Shown here piece by piece: positions 40,852 to 51,503 of a stretch of 64,000 nucleotides of DNA. Below the pieces are notes generated by a model, which saw only the letters and a list, made by a program, of their open reading frames with translations, was not told where the DNA came from and made no database searches. Position numbers and translations under genes: made by a program. The DNA comes from Cerrena zonata (lineage: Eukaryota > Basidiomycota > Agaricomycetes > Polyporales > Cerrenaceae), in contig JASBNA010000012.1 of NCBI GenBank assembly GCA_038087015.1, forward strand, positions 310,001-374,000. The letters run 5' to 3'. Every line of letters begins with the position of its first letter. Position 1 is the first letter of the stretch.

Positions 40852-43576
40852 ATCGAGTCAATCATCCTATCGCTCGAAGTGGTTCTGTGTATTGAAGAAA
40901 AATGGCAAGCTCCGTATTGTCCATGATCTTCAGCCTCTGAATGCTGTCACAATCAGAGATGCAGGCCTCCCACCTAATCTAGACGCCTTCGTAGAACCAT
41001 TTGCAGGTCGAAAGTGTTATACAGCTTTTGATTTGCATTGGGGCTTTGACGCACGCAAGATAGACGTCAAGAGTAGAGATCTTACTGCCTTCCTATCTCC
41101 ATTAGGACTTCTTCGACTTACTTCCTTACCCACTGGATTCACGAACTCCCCTGCCGAATTCCAAGCTTGCATGGCCTTCATACTCAAGATGGAAATGCCA
41201 CACATTGCAGACATTTTCATTGACGATCTTCCTATCAAAGGACCTGCCACTATCTATCCTGATGAAAATGGCAATGCAGAAGTCCTCAAAGAGAACCCCG
41301 GTATCCGCCGTTATCTTTGGGAACATGCCATTGATGTCAATCGTATCATGCATCGAGTCAAACATGCAGGAGGCACGTTTTCACCCTCCAAAGTTCAGCT
41401 AGCCAGACCCGAGGTCATTATTCTTGGACACAAATGCACACCTTATGGTCGTGTACCAGATCCCAACACTCTAGAGAAGATCCATAACTGGCCCTCCTTA
41501 AAGACACCGAAAGATGTCAGAGGATTCCTTGGCCTATGTGGTACTGCTCGTATCTGGATCCAGAATTACTCTCAACGTGCTAGACCCCTCACTGAACTCA
41601 TACGACAAGGAGCCACCTTTGATTGGAATGACCGCCGTCAAGCAGCTTTCGAAGATCTCAAACAGGCTATCACCACAGCTCCTGCCCTAAAAGCGATTGA
41701 CTATGACTCAGAGTACCCCATTGTACTTTCTGTTGACTCTAGTTATATTGCTGTTGGCTTTATCCTTTCTCAGCGCGACGAGCAAGGAAGGAAGCGACCT
41801 GCGAGATATGGATCGATCCCAATGAACGAACGCGAAGCACGGTATTCTCAGCCCAAACTAGAGTTATATGGCCTCTTCAGAGCATTAAGAGCCTATAGAC
41901 TTTACTTGGTTGGAGTCAAGAAACTTCAAGTTGAAGTTGATGCCAAGTACATCAAAGGAATGCTTAACGAACCAGATCTTCAACCTAATGCTACCATTAA
42001 TCGTTGGATCCAAGGCATTCTTTTGTTTGACTTTGAGCTTATCCATGTACCTGCAGAACGACATCTTGGACCCGACGCACTCTCACGACGAGAACTAGGA
42101 GACGGAGAAGTTGTTGCCGAAGAAGACGATTCATGGCTAGATCAGATAGCTCTTTTTGCAAGTGACCCCCATGAAGTGCTACCCATCAAGTACAGCCCTC
42201 TACGAGTCATCCCTGTCTACCTCACAGCAGAATCAAAGCAAGACCATGCTATGCGAGAAATTCAAAAGTTCTTAACCACTCTTGAATCTCCGCACTTTGA
42301 TTCTATTCAAGAAAGGAAACGATTCATTACCAAAGCCAGTCGGTTCTTTGTCAAAGACAAACACCTCTACAGACGTAATGGATCCAAGCCACCCCTCCTT
42401 GCTGTTCAACAGGTAGAGAAACGACTTAGTATACTTGAAGCCGCTCATGAAGGACTTGGACACCGAGGCGAATATGCAGTTATGAAGACCCTCAAAGAGA
42501 GATTCTACTGGCCCAATATGTGGAATGACATACACCATCATGTTAAATCATGTCATGAGTGTCAAGTCAGAAGTACACGTAAAGTAGAAGTGCCCATCAC
42601 CATCTCTCGACCAGTCCAACTCTTTGGCAAGGTGTACATCGACATTATGAAGATGAATACTGCTCAAGGATTCAACTCTATTGTTGCAGCACGAGACGAT
42701 CTATCCCGAGTATCTGAAGGACGAGCCTTACGAGAAGCCAAAGCCAAGAACTTATCTCAGTTCTTTTGGGAAGAAATATTCTGTCGATATGGCATGATTG
42801 GGTCTGTTGTCACAGATAATGGACCAGAGATCAAAGCTGCATTCAAGGAACTTATGCGTCGATATGGAATTCCTCATATCAAGATTTCACCCTACAATTC
42901 CAAAGCCAATGGAGTTGTAGAACGAGGACATTTTATCATCCGCGAATCTCTGATGAAAGCATGTGAAGGTCGAACCCAGCAATGGCCAGACTATGTTCAT
43001 CATGCATTCTTCACAGATAGAGTCACAGTTTCCAAGTCTACAGGATTTTCCCCCTACTACCTCCTCTATGGTCAACATCCGGTCCTTCCATTCGACCTGT
43101 TTGAACAGACGTACCTATCCCCACGCTTCCATCCTGACATGTCAACCACCGAGCTCATGACCCTCAGGATGCGACAACTTTACCAGAAGCATAACGATGT
43201 TGATCGAGCATCTCACGACATTATCAAGACTAGAATCAGATCCAAAGAAGAATTCGAGAAGAAGTACCGCCGCCGACTATTCCAAGGGGAATACAAGGAG
43301 GGTGACCTAGTACTTTTGCGCAACTCCAAGATTGAGAAATCTATGAATCGCAAGACACGTCCCCGCTACTTAGGACCTTTTCAAGTAGTGAAACGAACGA
43401 AAGCAGGATCATACATCCTACAGGAGCTCAACGGAGCCATCCTTAGACAAGGTGCAGCAGCATTCCGGCTATTGCCCTACGTACGACGAACAGACAGACG
43501 ACTTCAAGCCATCACAGGAGAAGAAGAACTTGGATCCGACATCGAATCAGAATCAGATTATACAGATGATGCATAA
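40843..43576 (+). CDS. Gypsy reverse transcriptase, RNase H and integrase
   Basis: In-frame coding resumes at GVYESSQSSYRSKWF. RT follows: KKNGKLRIVHDLQPLNAVT, FDLHWGFDARKIDVKSRDLT, LRLTSLPTGFTNSPAEFQ and the catalytic ADIFIDDLPIKG (F-I-D-D). RNase H has VLSVDSSYIAVGFILSQ, LELYGLFRALRAYRLYL and RHLGPDALSRRELGDG. Integrase has the zinc motif (HEGLGHRGEYAVMKTL then CHECQVRS), D in YIDIMKMN, D in VTDNGPEIKAAF and E in NSKANGVVERGH, followed by the GPF-type C-terminal motif RPRYLGPFQVVKRTKAGSY. No chromodomain is seen after it. The frame ends at TAA 43574-43576 with an acidic tail. All catalytic residues are intact; only the left edge is out of frame with the RT start. Confidence 0.9.
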
Positions 43577-43977
43577 ACGGTCACATCACGGTGACAACCC
43601 CCTATCACAATCACGATCACGAGCAGTTTCATAGGTTATATGGCAGTCCCATATTCGAACCTCATCACGTTATACAGTTATGGTCATATGGCAATCCCAT
43701 ATTCGGACCTTCACGTTCACGTATTCACGGCGCAAGCGGCGCACCCCTACCACGTTTATCATTCAAATGCGACATCACCCCCATCTGATTCCTGTCTTTG
43801 ACAAGGAACTTCTTTCTTGCATTCACTTTCCCAAGTGACACTGTAATTCTTACAGTATCCCTGATGGTAGAAGTATGAATGACTTTTCATTCTGCTTTTA
43901 TTTTTCTCCTTTGTTGTTTTACCTGCACCTACGGTGAGCAACTGGGGACAGTTGTACTTTCAAGTGACCCCCACATA
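43577..43977 (+). other. Gypsy 3' untranslated region with a direct repeat
   Basis: About 400 nt lie between the pol stop and the 3' LTR. A 25-bp near-perfect direct repeat is at about 43637-43661 and 43685-43709 (ATATGGCARTCCCATATTCG core). No clear purine tract adjoins the LTR; the last bases are pyrimidine-rich (GACCCCCACATA), and the nearest G-run (CTGGGGACAG) is about 30 nt upstream. Confidence 0.6.
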
Positions 43978-45353
43978 TGTCATGCGTAGAAACTGTTTCA
44001 CCAGTTTTACTACACATTTGACATGGATTCATACATTCTTGTTAGCATGCAACATGCTCTACAACATAGGATTGTAAGACTTACCCTCTTATGATTTATG
44101 GTATAGGCATTTGTATACTACCTTGCCCCTCTATTCCCTGATCCTAGGACTGTTAATGCCTAACATGCACTGTATTGATCATCGCTTAGTGATACATGCC
44201 CATATTACTAATCCACACTGGTAACTGCTAGCAGCAACAAAGCGGATTGGTAATGAAAGTGCATTATTAAGCCTCTGATTGATAATCAGTGAGGCTACAA
44301 CACCCTTGGTCCCTCAAGACTTGCCTTACAAAGCACCTACAATACTCTCGGCGCAGCTTATTAAGCTCCCCAAGTGGCTTACAAAGCATTGGTATGGATT
44401 ATGAATCATCTCTAATCCTCCCTCAAGCCTACCAATCTGCTTACTAATCCCACTCAACTACTTGTTAAGCGCTTAGCAAGCCTCAATCCTATTGGTCCAC
44501 AAGACAACCCACTTACAAACACCCCTCAAGATCGATTACGAAGGATTCCCTGGCCTAGGAAGGATTGGTAATCTGTAGGAAGTTGGTTGAGAGTGGAGCA
44601 ATATGATTGGTCAAGTAGATAGTTGCACAGCCACTGCTGCAACAGTATATAAGGAGTCCCAATCTCTGAGTAGAGAGCATCGATTTTATCATCGGTCACA
44701 GTATCGATTTTACATCGGTCGGGTCGACCCCCAGGTCACAGATCGTTTCACGTCCTATATCTGCTACAGTCTACACGAGACTTGCACAGATCCCCCCCCC
44801 CAGAACACTGCTTACTCTGACGTCGTTGCTAGTATCTCTGAATCCTACGATTGTGATTCAGGATACGTCTCTATCTCTCTGATTCCTTATCTGCAGTTGC
44901 TAAGCAAACGGCTTAGTATTGTAGATCCCAGTCCAGAATTCACCTATCTTCTTTTATTTCCAGACTTTGTTCAACTCGAGGTTGAACCTTTGTGTGCTAC
45001 TGCTTTTGTGTAGTCCCCGCAAGACTACACTTAGTGCTGTTTCATCACCCATCCACATCCACATCCACATCTCTATCTTAGGAACTTCCATTCCTAAGAT
45101 CAACTTGGTTGTTTGTATTGTACTTTGAACCTCAAACGTACTTTCTTACTTCCTTTACTCCTCCCTCTTTGGCACTTTGTCATTGAACAAGGTACCTTTG
45201 ATCAGTTACATTCTCCCCACACCCGAACGACAAGGGATATCCGGTATAAAGACTTACCCGAGACTCTCTTGAATCGTATCTTGGCTTTTAGTGTTGCAGT
45301 CTATTGATTGTAAATCCCCACACTAATTAGCCTTTATCTGATTACGACCGACA
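43978..45353 (+). repeat. 3' LTR of the Gypsy element
   Basis: It is the same 1,376 bp as the 5' LTR, with no difference noticed, including TATATAAG at 44646-44653 and the run of C near 44791. GCGT follows at 45354-45357. Confidence 0.93.
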
Positions 45354-45357
45354 GCGT

Positions 45358-46879
45358 TCTCATGGAAGATGCCGAGCATCGATTCCAGACGCGTGAGGTA
45401 CGCCCTTCCGGGGCGGATTGCCAGGGAGGCGTGCAGGAGTTTTCCGTAGAGTTTCTGGACTTCCTTGAGGTCATGGGTTCGCTTTTGCTGCCAGTTTTCG
45501 ACCGCACTGAGATACTTCGTGCGTTTGTGTTCCGTGATGGTGACAGTTTTGCGCTCGATATCCCAGACTAGACCTGTGAAGGTAATTTGGGAGCTCCATA
45601 GCTGGTCCTTCTCCTTCTGCCATGGGATTCCAAGATCGTCGGAGATTGCGTCGATATCGTCCAGGTTACATGAATAGAGGCTGTCCTCTGCGTTCCTGTT
45701 CGATTTGTGGGAGAGGTCTTTGACTCGGTAAATCATGTCCTCTCCGAACTCTTCTGTGCTCCCGTCTGTGTGTACCTTTCCGCCGTACCATATTCTACTT
45801 CCGGATTGATGCTGTCCTCCATGTGCTACGACTGATTGTCTCCAGCGACGTCGTTTTTCGTTGTAAGCATCGATGTGTTGCCGTAGGATTCGGAAGAAGT
45901 TGTGGTCGTCGGCCCAGTTGATAACTGGGCCAATTCCTTGGGAGCGAAAGATGTCGGTGCATGTGTCTGCGATGCCTCCGTAGGTACCGGAGCATCCTGA
46001 TCCGCCAAAGAAGCCTTGTGTGTCGAGAGCGAAGCTGTCAGTGTCGTTGGATAATCTTACGACCATGCCGGGCCACTGTTCTGGTTTGACGGGTATGTTG
46101 CGGTACGCTTCTGCTACGTCTCGCACTGCTCCCTGTGATCCTGGGGGAAGGTGGAGGATTAGCTGCGCCATGATGTTGAAAGTTCCCCAGGTGCATGGGA
46201 AGTCATCCGAGTTAATTAAGGAGTTGATGGAGGGGTATAAATTAGATGAGGGATGTGGATAGGAATAGTTCTGGACTAGTCTGTAGACATTAGGCTTGTG
46301 AGGTTTAGGTACAAGAGATATAGGTGAGCTTTGAAAAGGTCCGATGGTTTCTTCAAGCTCTTTTCGGGTGAAAGGTCCGAGGTAGCGTTGAAGACGGAAT
46401 TCATTGCTTATTATGCGCTGAAACTCATTATTTTGTTCTAGGAGGGACTTGCTATTGCGCGGAGTCTGTGTCTGAGAGATGGTGGGGACTCCGATGTCGA
46501 AGCCAAAACGAATGCTATTAATGATGGTAGGATATTTAACTACAAGCTCTGCGTTGCGGAGGTATTCCTCCCAAGCGTCGGCGATGAAGGGAGTGTGCGC
46601 TCTACTTCTTCGATGTGAGATGGCAGCTTTGAGCGCCGTGAGAGGACGATCCGCAGCCCGAGCATTGGTGATGATGCTTCGTGTCCGTGGAGTGACAACC
46701 TTTGCGGTTGAACTCGATGCATACGACATTGCCATATGGGTCGACGATCCTGCCGCGGTCATCTCTGTGGCACCAGGCCTTGTCGCCGTTGGCCAGAGTG
46801 GTGCGGTCGCATTTGACCTTGTTGTGTGGGTCGAGGGACAGACAGAGGATACATGCCCAGACGGAGTCTGCGTTGTCAC
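45358..46879 (-). pseudogene. reverse transcriptase part of the DIRS-like RT-RNase H gene (5' fragment)
   Basis: RT of the DIRS/Ngaro type, cut at HEN by the Gypsy element; the rest lies at 30178-29466. Landmarks are YLGPFTRKELEETIGPFQSS, SPISLVPKPHKPNVYRLVQN, GAVRDVAEAYRNIPVKPEQW, FGGSGCSGTYGG and the catalytic box WADDHN at 45899-45916, where the usual YxDD reads WADD. FTGLVWDIERKTVTITEHKR and the thumb-like KEVQKLYGKLLHAS follow. ATG 46879 is only the first Met in the open frame. This frame is +1 to the zinc-finger frame and overlaps it by about 280 nt, so RT may be reached from Gag by frameshift. Everything before the insertion looks intact, so the element may have been active until Gypsy entered. 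Confidence 0.85.
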
Positions 46880-48196
46880 GAAAATGTCGAGGGGAGTCGA
46901 GAACTCGCTTTGTTGGTGGGAAAAGGGTTCCTTCGGTGAGAGACGGGGAGCGCATACGTTTTCCTTCCGAGTGAGATGACTCGAATGGGCGGGAGGGGCG
47001 TTCGCGAAGCTTTCGGAGGTCTCGTAAGCCTTCGCTGAGTTGGTATTGCATGGCTGCGAGCTGGTGGTTGAATCAGTTTGGGTGGGTGTGAGGTGGGGGC
47101 GAGGTGTGTGTGGGTGTGGGGATGGGTGTGTATGTAGTTACAGTGGAGGGTATGGGTGTGGGTATGGGTATGGGTATGGGTAGTGGGTAATGGGTAATGA
47201 ATGGGTATTGGGTGGGTTTTTGAGTGTTGGAAGGAGCGGCGAAGTGGGAGCGAAGAAGGAAATTCAAGTCAGTTGCTTATTGTTGTTGGTTAGGTTCTGT
47301 GAGGTACGTACGTCGATGCGAAGGCGGCTGGCTTCCGCTTGTTCGACTACTTCCACACATGCTAGTAGGAGCCTCTCGTCGATGTCCGCAATGTCCCACA
47401 GCTTAGTTTTCTTCTTTGCTTGGACGAGAGCGAGGGTGTCGTGCCATTGTTGGCGTGCAACGGCTTGGTAGCGGATGAGGGCTCGCTTCCCGATCTCCGG
47501 TTTCTCGTAGCGGAGTGCATGGTTCTCTAGTTGGAAAAAGAAACTTATCATGGCGATGACGTAGTCTTTGGGCCATTCGACGATCTTGATGTATTTGAGG
47601 AATAAAGCTTTTCCTGATGTCATTTGTTCCCAGTCCAAGTTGCTGTCGGTGACTAGTTTCTTGCCCGGGCGAGCAACGTCCTTCAGCATGAAGGCGCCGC
47701 TGACCTCGTCTTTCTCGACGCTGAGCATTCGATCGTCTAGACGAGAGGCTAGTGCAGCGTCCGCGCATGCCTCCTTCGTGAAATACCAGAGGTCGACGTG
47801 CTTCACGTCTCGTAGGCGAGTAATAGAGCTTTGGGGAGGGGTAGGTTCTATGCGAGACGGGACTGGTTCCGATTTGTCTATTTGCGGGAAGGCGTTGTTG
47901 GCTTCGTCGTTCAGGATTTCGGCGGGAACAGGTGCTGGTGCTGGTGGGGGAGGAGCTGGAGGTTCGTCGGCTCCTCCAGGTGGTGGGGCGGGTGGCGGGT
48001 TGTCGATGTTCCATTGGATACGTCTCTGCTCGTTGCTCGCTGTCCATTTGGCGAGTAGTGACGCAGCTGCTGCAGCGTCGTCGGCAGCGGTTTGGTTCGC
48101 TACTAGCGCGACACGGACATCCTCGAAGACGTCTCCTGAGAAGTCAGGAGGTGCTATCGCGTCGTAAGGGTTGAGCTGTTGTGCTTCGGCTGGCAT
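46602..48196 (-). CDS. Gag-like protein of the DIRS-like element, spliced, with C-terminal zinc fingers
   Basis: The first exon (48196 to about 47308) encodes MPAEAQQLNPYDAIAPPDF, a proline-rich linker, and a helical region with KHVDLWYFTKEACADAA and SFFFQLENHALRYEK, as in Gag-like proteins that precede RT in basidiomycete DIRS elements. A second exon (about 47053-46602) encodes MQYQLSEGLRDLRKLRERP and two cysteine-rich motifs: CVL-type CILCLSLDPHNKVKC, and the knuckle CSGCGSSSHGAQSC. Joining at GT 47307 and AG 47054 keeps the frame. The protein of about 450 aa should coat the element RNA. The role is inferred from position and zinc fingers. Confidence 0.7.
47054..47307 (-). repeat. probable gag intron with a TGGGTA/TGGGTG-rich microsatellite
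   Basis: Between the two gag exons lies a 254-nt stretch with GT and AG ends in the minus sense. Its plus strand (about 47080-47220) is almost only G and T/A, in variants of GGGTGTG, TGGGTA and GGGTAATG. On the transcribed strand this is C-rich (CCCATA) and reads as a long pyrimidine-like tract ahead of the acceptor. Confidence 0.65.
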
Positions 48197-48902
48197 GATC
48201 CGGTTCTGTTGTGGGAATTAGAGGTGTCTTGTAGAGAGGAAACGATACGATAGAGTCTAGATGGAGAGTGAGAGTGAGATCTAAGGAGGGGAGGTAAAGG
48301 AAAGAAAGAAAAAGGTGGAGTTCTGGCGAAGATTCGGTGAGTCGACTTCACCAGCACAAAGTGGGCGGAGGCAGGACAGGGTGCTGTCTTCTAGCGCCCA
48401 CTCACTGCACTGACATAGACGCCACTCTGTGGTGAGGCTCGTTCCTCGCTTCACCGCAGACTTACACATGTTGCTTGGACCAGGTGCGAATAAACATATT
48501 GTGAAAGTAAATGCTCCTAGCACGTAGTGCATGAAGCTTCGAGTATTAAGTCTTGTTATACTATCACAGAACATCTTCTCATATCAATAATTTTAAACCT
48601 ACGAGTTCTTTTGCGTGAAACCGAAAATTGAACATATTTCTACGGGTGAATTTGAATTGCGTATTGGTCAGGCACATTACAATCGTGGGAAAAACATACC
48701 ATAATAGATTCATCGGTAGACTTTCCAGTGGGTTTCACTGGTGACCTCCATTACCACCCTTGTTGCGGCCCTCTTTTTCCTTACTTTGTCGTTTCACCCT
48801 TGACTTGAACAACGCTGGAAGGTAGTCAAGAAAGTATGCATCGTTTTCCGAGTCGTATGACACCCATTTATCGCTATATCTGACTGTGTTGCGCAGCACA
48901 CC
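48197..48902. other. 5' end of the DIRS-like element and promoter side of the Zds1-like gene
   Basis: No gene is seen. The left part must contain the leader and 5' terminal repeat of the DIRS-like element; its outer boundary was not found. The right part should hold the promoter of the gene at 48903. Confidence 0.45.
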
Positions 48903-51503
48903 ATGCAGCCTTCCGAATACGAGATCCAGCGCGAAGTAGAAACCCTGCGCGATATCAAACGACGGTCGACTGGTCCAGGAGCACTACTTATTGATCCAGA
49001 TCTTCCAGGTGCTTCATCGCAAGCATCATCCTCTGGCTATTGGGCCTCGTCCGACGATCCAAGCAACAACACGGCCTATCCAGAGGACGCCGACCCCGAT
49101 GTCGTCCTAGCCGGCGATCCCTCACATCTCTTCTGGGTACCCGCTCGTCTTCACCCCGAAATCGCTCCTGCGGAGTTCAGACAGTTCCTCAAGGAGCATG
49201 CACACACCCCAGCAGATGCGTCCGGGTCTGCTACTACTATTAGCCGCTCAAGCTCCATCAGCTCTATAGCTCTTGGCAGGAAAAAGTCCATGTTGAGCAG
49301 GCAATACAAACCCTCTGAAAATGACGGTGTAGAGGAGGAACAAGTCATGCCAATACGCAGGAATCGGTCAAGCGTGTATGCCAACGCCGGTCCCCAGCTC
49401 ACCATCAGTGACCTCCAGAAGATTGAAGAACTCGCGGAGGAGGCCTCGCGTAGCGATGATCCCTCCAGGCTTAGGAGTATGCTCAGACGGAGTCTAAGTC
49501 TCAACCTCTCGCCCACAGGTGGGTTTCTATACTTGCCAGGATGAGACATGTATTTAGACTTGTATCCTTGTCCAGCGCTTGAAGGCCTGGAAGACACAGA
49601 TATGGGTGACGAAGCGGATTCACCGATTATCGTTCCTCGTCCAGGTCAAATATTGCGCCGCACTGCACGTACTAAAATTCGTAAAGCCGGCCAAACAAGT
49701 GAGGGTCCTCACCGCTTTTCTTCAGCTCGTGCTCGACGAGGAGGATCTGGTCGAACTGTTAGTCACGACGGCCACACCCCAAGCGACCGGTCTTCGAGCG
49801 ATCATGGGGATAGTGATTTGGGCCGACGCAGCGGTGATTCGGATGCGCCTGATGCTCCATTCACTTCAACAAGACCTGACTCGTATAGTGAAGAGGCCTC
49901 GATATACGATGCTTATGTCAGAGAAGAGCCTGAAGAGGAACCTATACCGGGTACTACTGTATCTGAGTTTGGTGTAGAATTCTCGCCTGTACAGTTCGAA
50001 CCTACATTCAGTCCGCCGCAAGCTACAGAACCCCAGCCTTCTCCTATTCTTCATCATCCACAACCACAACGATTACTCTCGCCACCAATAGATGAAGGCC
50101 CTGCTCGCTCGCCCTCCCCAGAATCCACCACCTCTCAACCCGAGATAGTCTCGCCTCGGCCCACACTCCCCGAAGCACCCGCATATCAACCACCTCCTTC
50201 GCCTAGTCCTTCGGAGGGTAGTCGTCGAGAGAAGGACAAGAAGGGCTTGTTTGGTAAATGGGGTGGCGATAAGGGCGGCAAAAAGGGCGGTAAGGATTCC
50301 AAGGAGAAGGAGAAGGATAGTGGGTTCTTCGGATCACTGTTTGGTGGTAGCAACAAGAAGATTAAGGAAGATATCCCTCCTCCAGCAGGTGGACTTGGAA
50401 ACAATGGGAGAGAAACTGCTGCAGCCTTACTGGGAGCCTCCAAGTCATCGAAAAGCTACAATCCATCACCGTCTCCACAACCTATCCAAGGGTATGCTAG
50501 GTATCCGATTCATGTCGAGCGAGCGATCTACAGGCTTAGTCACATCAAACTGGCCAACCCTCGTCGGCCGTTATACGAACAGGTGCTCATCAGTAATCTT
50601 ATGTTCTGGTATCTTGGTGTCATCAACAAGACGGGACCGGCGTCGCCTGCTCCAGGTAATGCGAACGGGACCCAGAACGGAACTATGGAGAAAGAGCAGG
50701 CAGATAAGGAAAAGGAAAAGAAGGAAAAGAAAGAACGCGAGGAACGAGAACGGACGGAGAAGGAACGTATTGAGAAGGAAAAGGCGGAAAAGAGAGAATC
50801 CTCGCGGAAAGGTAGTCTTACCAAGGCTCCAGCAGCTGGTACCTCTGGAGCTCGAAGAGCAGAGATGCCGGTTCGTGGACCCCAATACGATATGCAGCAC
50901 CGCGCCATGGAGCAAGAGTACGGAGGATATGGTCAATCGGGTAATCCACCAATGGGTCGTACTGCATCAGCTCCGCCTGGTCCCTACCAACCTCAACAAA
51001 GCTACTCAGTTGGGCAAGTCGTACAACCTCAGCCGCAAATGGCACCTCAGGGCCGACAGTATAATGGCGCAGCATCAAACCTTCCTCCAGGCGCTATGCC
51101 TCCTGTTAACGTAGAAGCTGGAGGTGTTTGGCACGCATCACCAGGATCTGCGCCAGCCGGAACGCCCAGTATGCAACGAAGTCATACATCGCCTTCACCT
51201 CCACCGAGAGGAATGTCACCACCTACTTCTGCTCCGTTACCTTCGAATCCAGGATCAAGACGAGCGAAGTCCCCTCCAACAAGGTATGGAGGTATCCAGG
51301 AGAAACAACATAGTGGTGGAGGTAGAATGCCTTCACGTTCATTATCGGCCAATGCAACTGCTGCGGCACCGCCAGTACCGCCAGTGCCCAACGGGATCAA
51401 GAAAGGAAATACTTTTCACGCTGTTCCGAGTAGGCAGGCCGCCAATGAGGAGGAAGATCTTCCGTTGGCATATTACCAACAACAGCAACGACGGAAGCCA
51501 TGA
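48903..51503 (+). CDS. Zds1-like protein (Cdc14 activation / PP2A regulator, Zds_C domain)
   Basis: This is a large mostly disordered regulator related to yeast Zds1/Zds2, which bind the PP2A subunit Cdc55 and promote Cdc14 release and polarity. Two exons, 48903-49518 and 49576-51503, give about 847 aa. The N-terminal region shows the family start: EIQREVETLRDIKRRSTGPG, then SHLFWVPARLHPEIAPAEF. The Zds C-terminal motif lies at about 50500-50630: YPIHVERAIYRLSHIKLANP and YEQVLISNLMFWYLGVINK. Unlike yeast, the motif is followed by about 300 more residues: a long charged EKE/KER helix (about 50690-50800) and a Gln/Pro/Ser-rich tail. Many SP and RSS sites fit phosphorylation. Family assignment rests on these two motifs. 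Confidence 0.85.

Larger units (their letters stand above)
30179..45353 (+). mobile_element. Ty3/Gypsy LTR retrotransposon, 15,175 bp, unusually large
   Basis: The element has two 1,376-bp LTRs that appear identical, ending TGTC..GACA, and a 4-bp target duplication. Gene order is Gag-zinc knuckle-protease, a very long extension of unknown function, then RT-RNase H-integrase, which is the Gypsy order. Typical fungal Gypsy elements are about 5-8 kb; here about 6 kb between protease and RT is extra. RT is cut by one +1 frame break at about 40841-40845. It inserted into the RT-RNase H gene of the DIRS-like element in the opposite orientation. Confidence 0.93.
28209..48196 (-). mobile_element. DIRS-order (Ngaro-like) tyrosine-recombinase retrotransposon, interrupted
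   Basis: The minus strand carries, in order, a spliced Gag with a zinc finger (48196-46602), RT (46879-45358), RNase H (30178-29466) and tyrosine recombinase (29902-28268). This is the gene set of DIRS/Ngaro elements, which integrate with a recombinase rather than a DDE integrase. The 15,175-bp Gypsy element at 30179-45353 lies inside the RT-RNase H frame. Removing it with one GCGT copy joins HEN to AFMPR in the same frame, so the host element was one continuous gene before. Its outer ends are not defined here: the coordinates cover only the coding part, and no split direct or inverted terminal repeats were recognised. Confidence 0.85.

Noticed and set aside
47080..47220. telomere-like or subtelomeric repeat (TGGGTA)
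   Set aside because: It is imperfect, short and inside a transposon gene; the usual basidiomycete telomere unit is TTAGGG.
47403..48047. 214-codon gene overlapping the DIRS-like gag
   Set aside because: It is an Arg/Pro-rich alternative frame of the gag exon; the other frame has better domain-like sequence and the right position.
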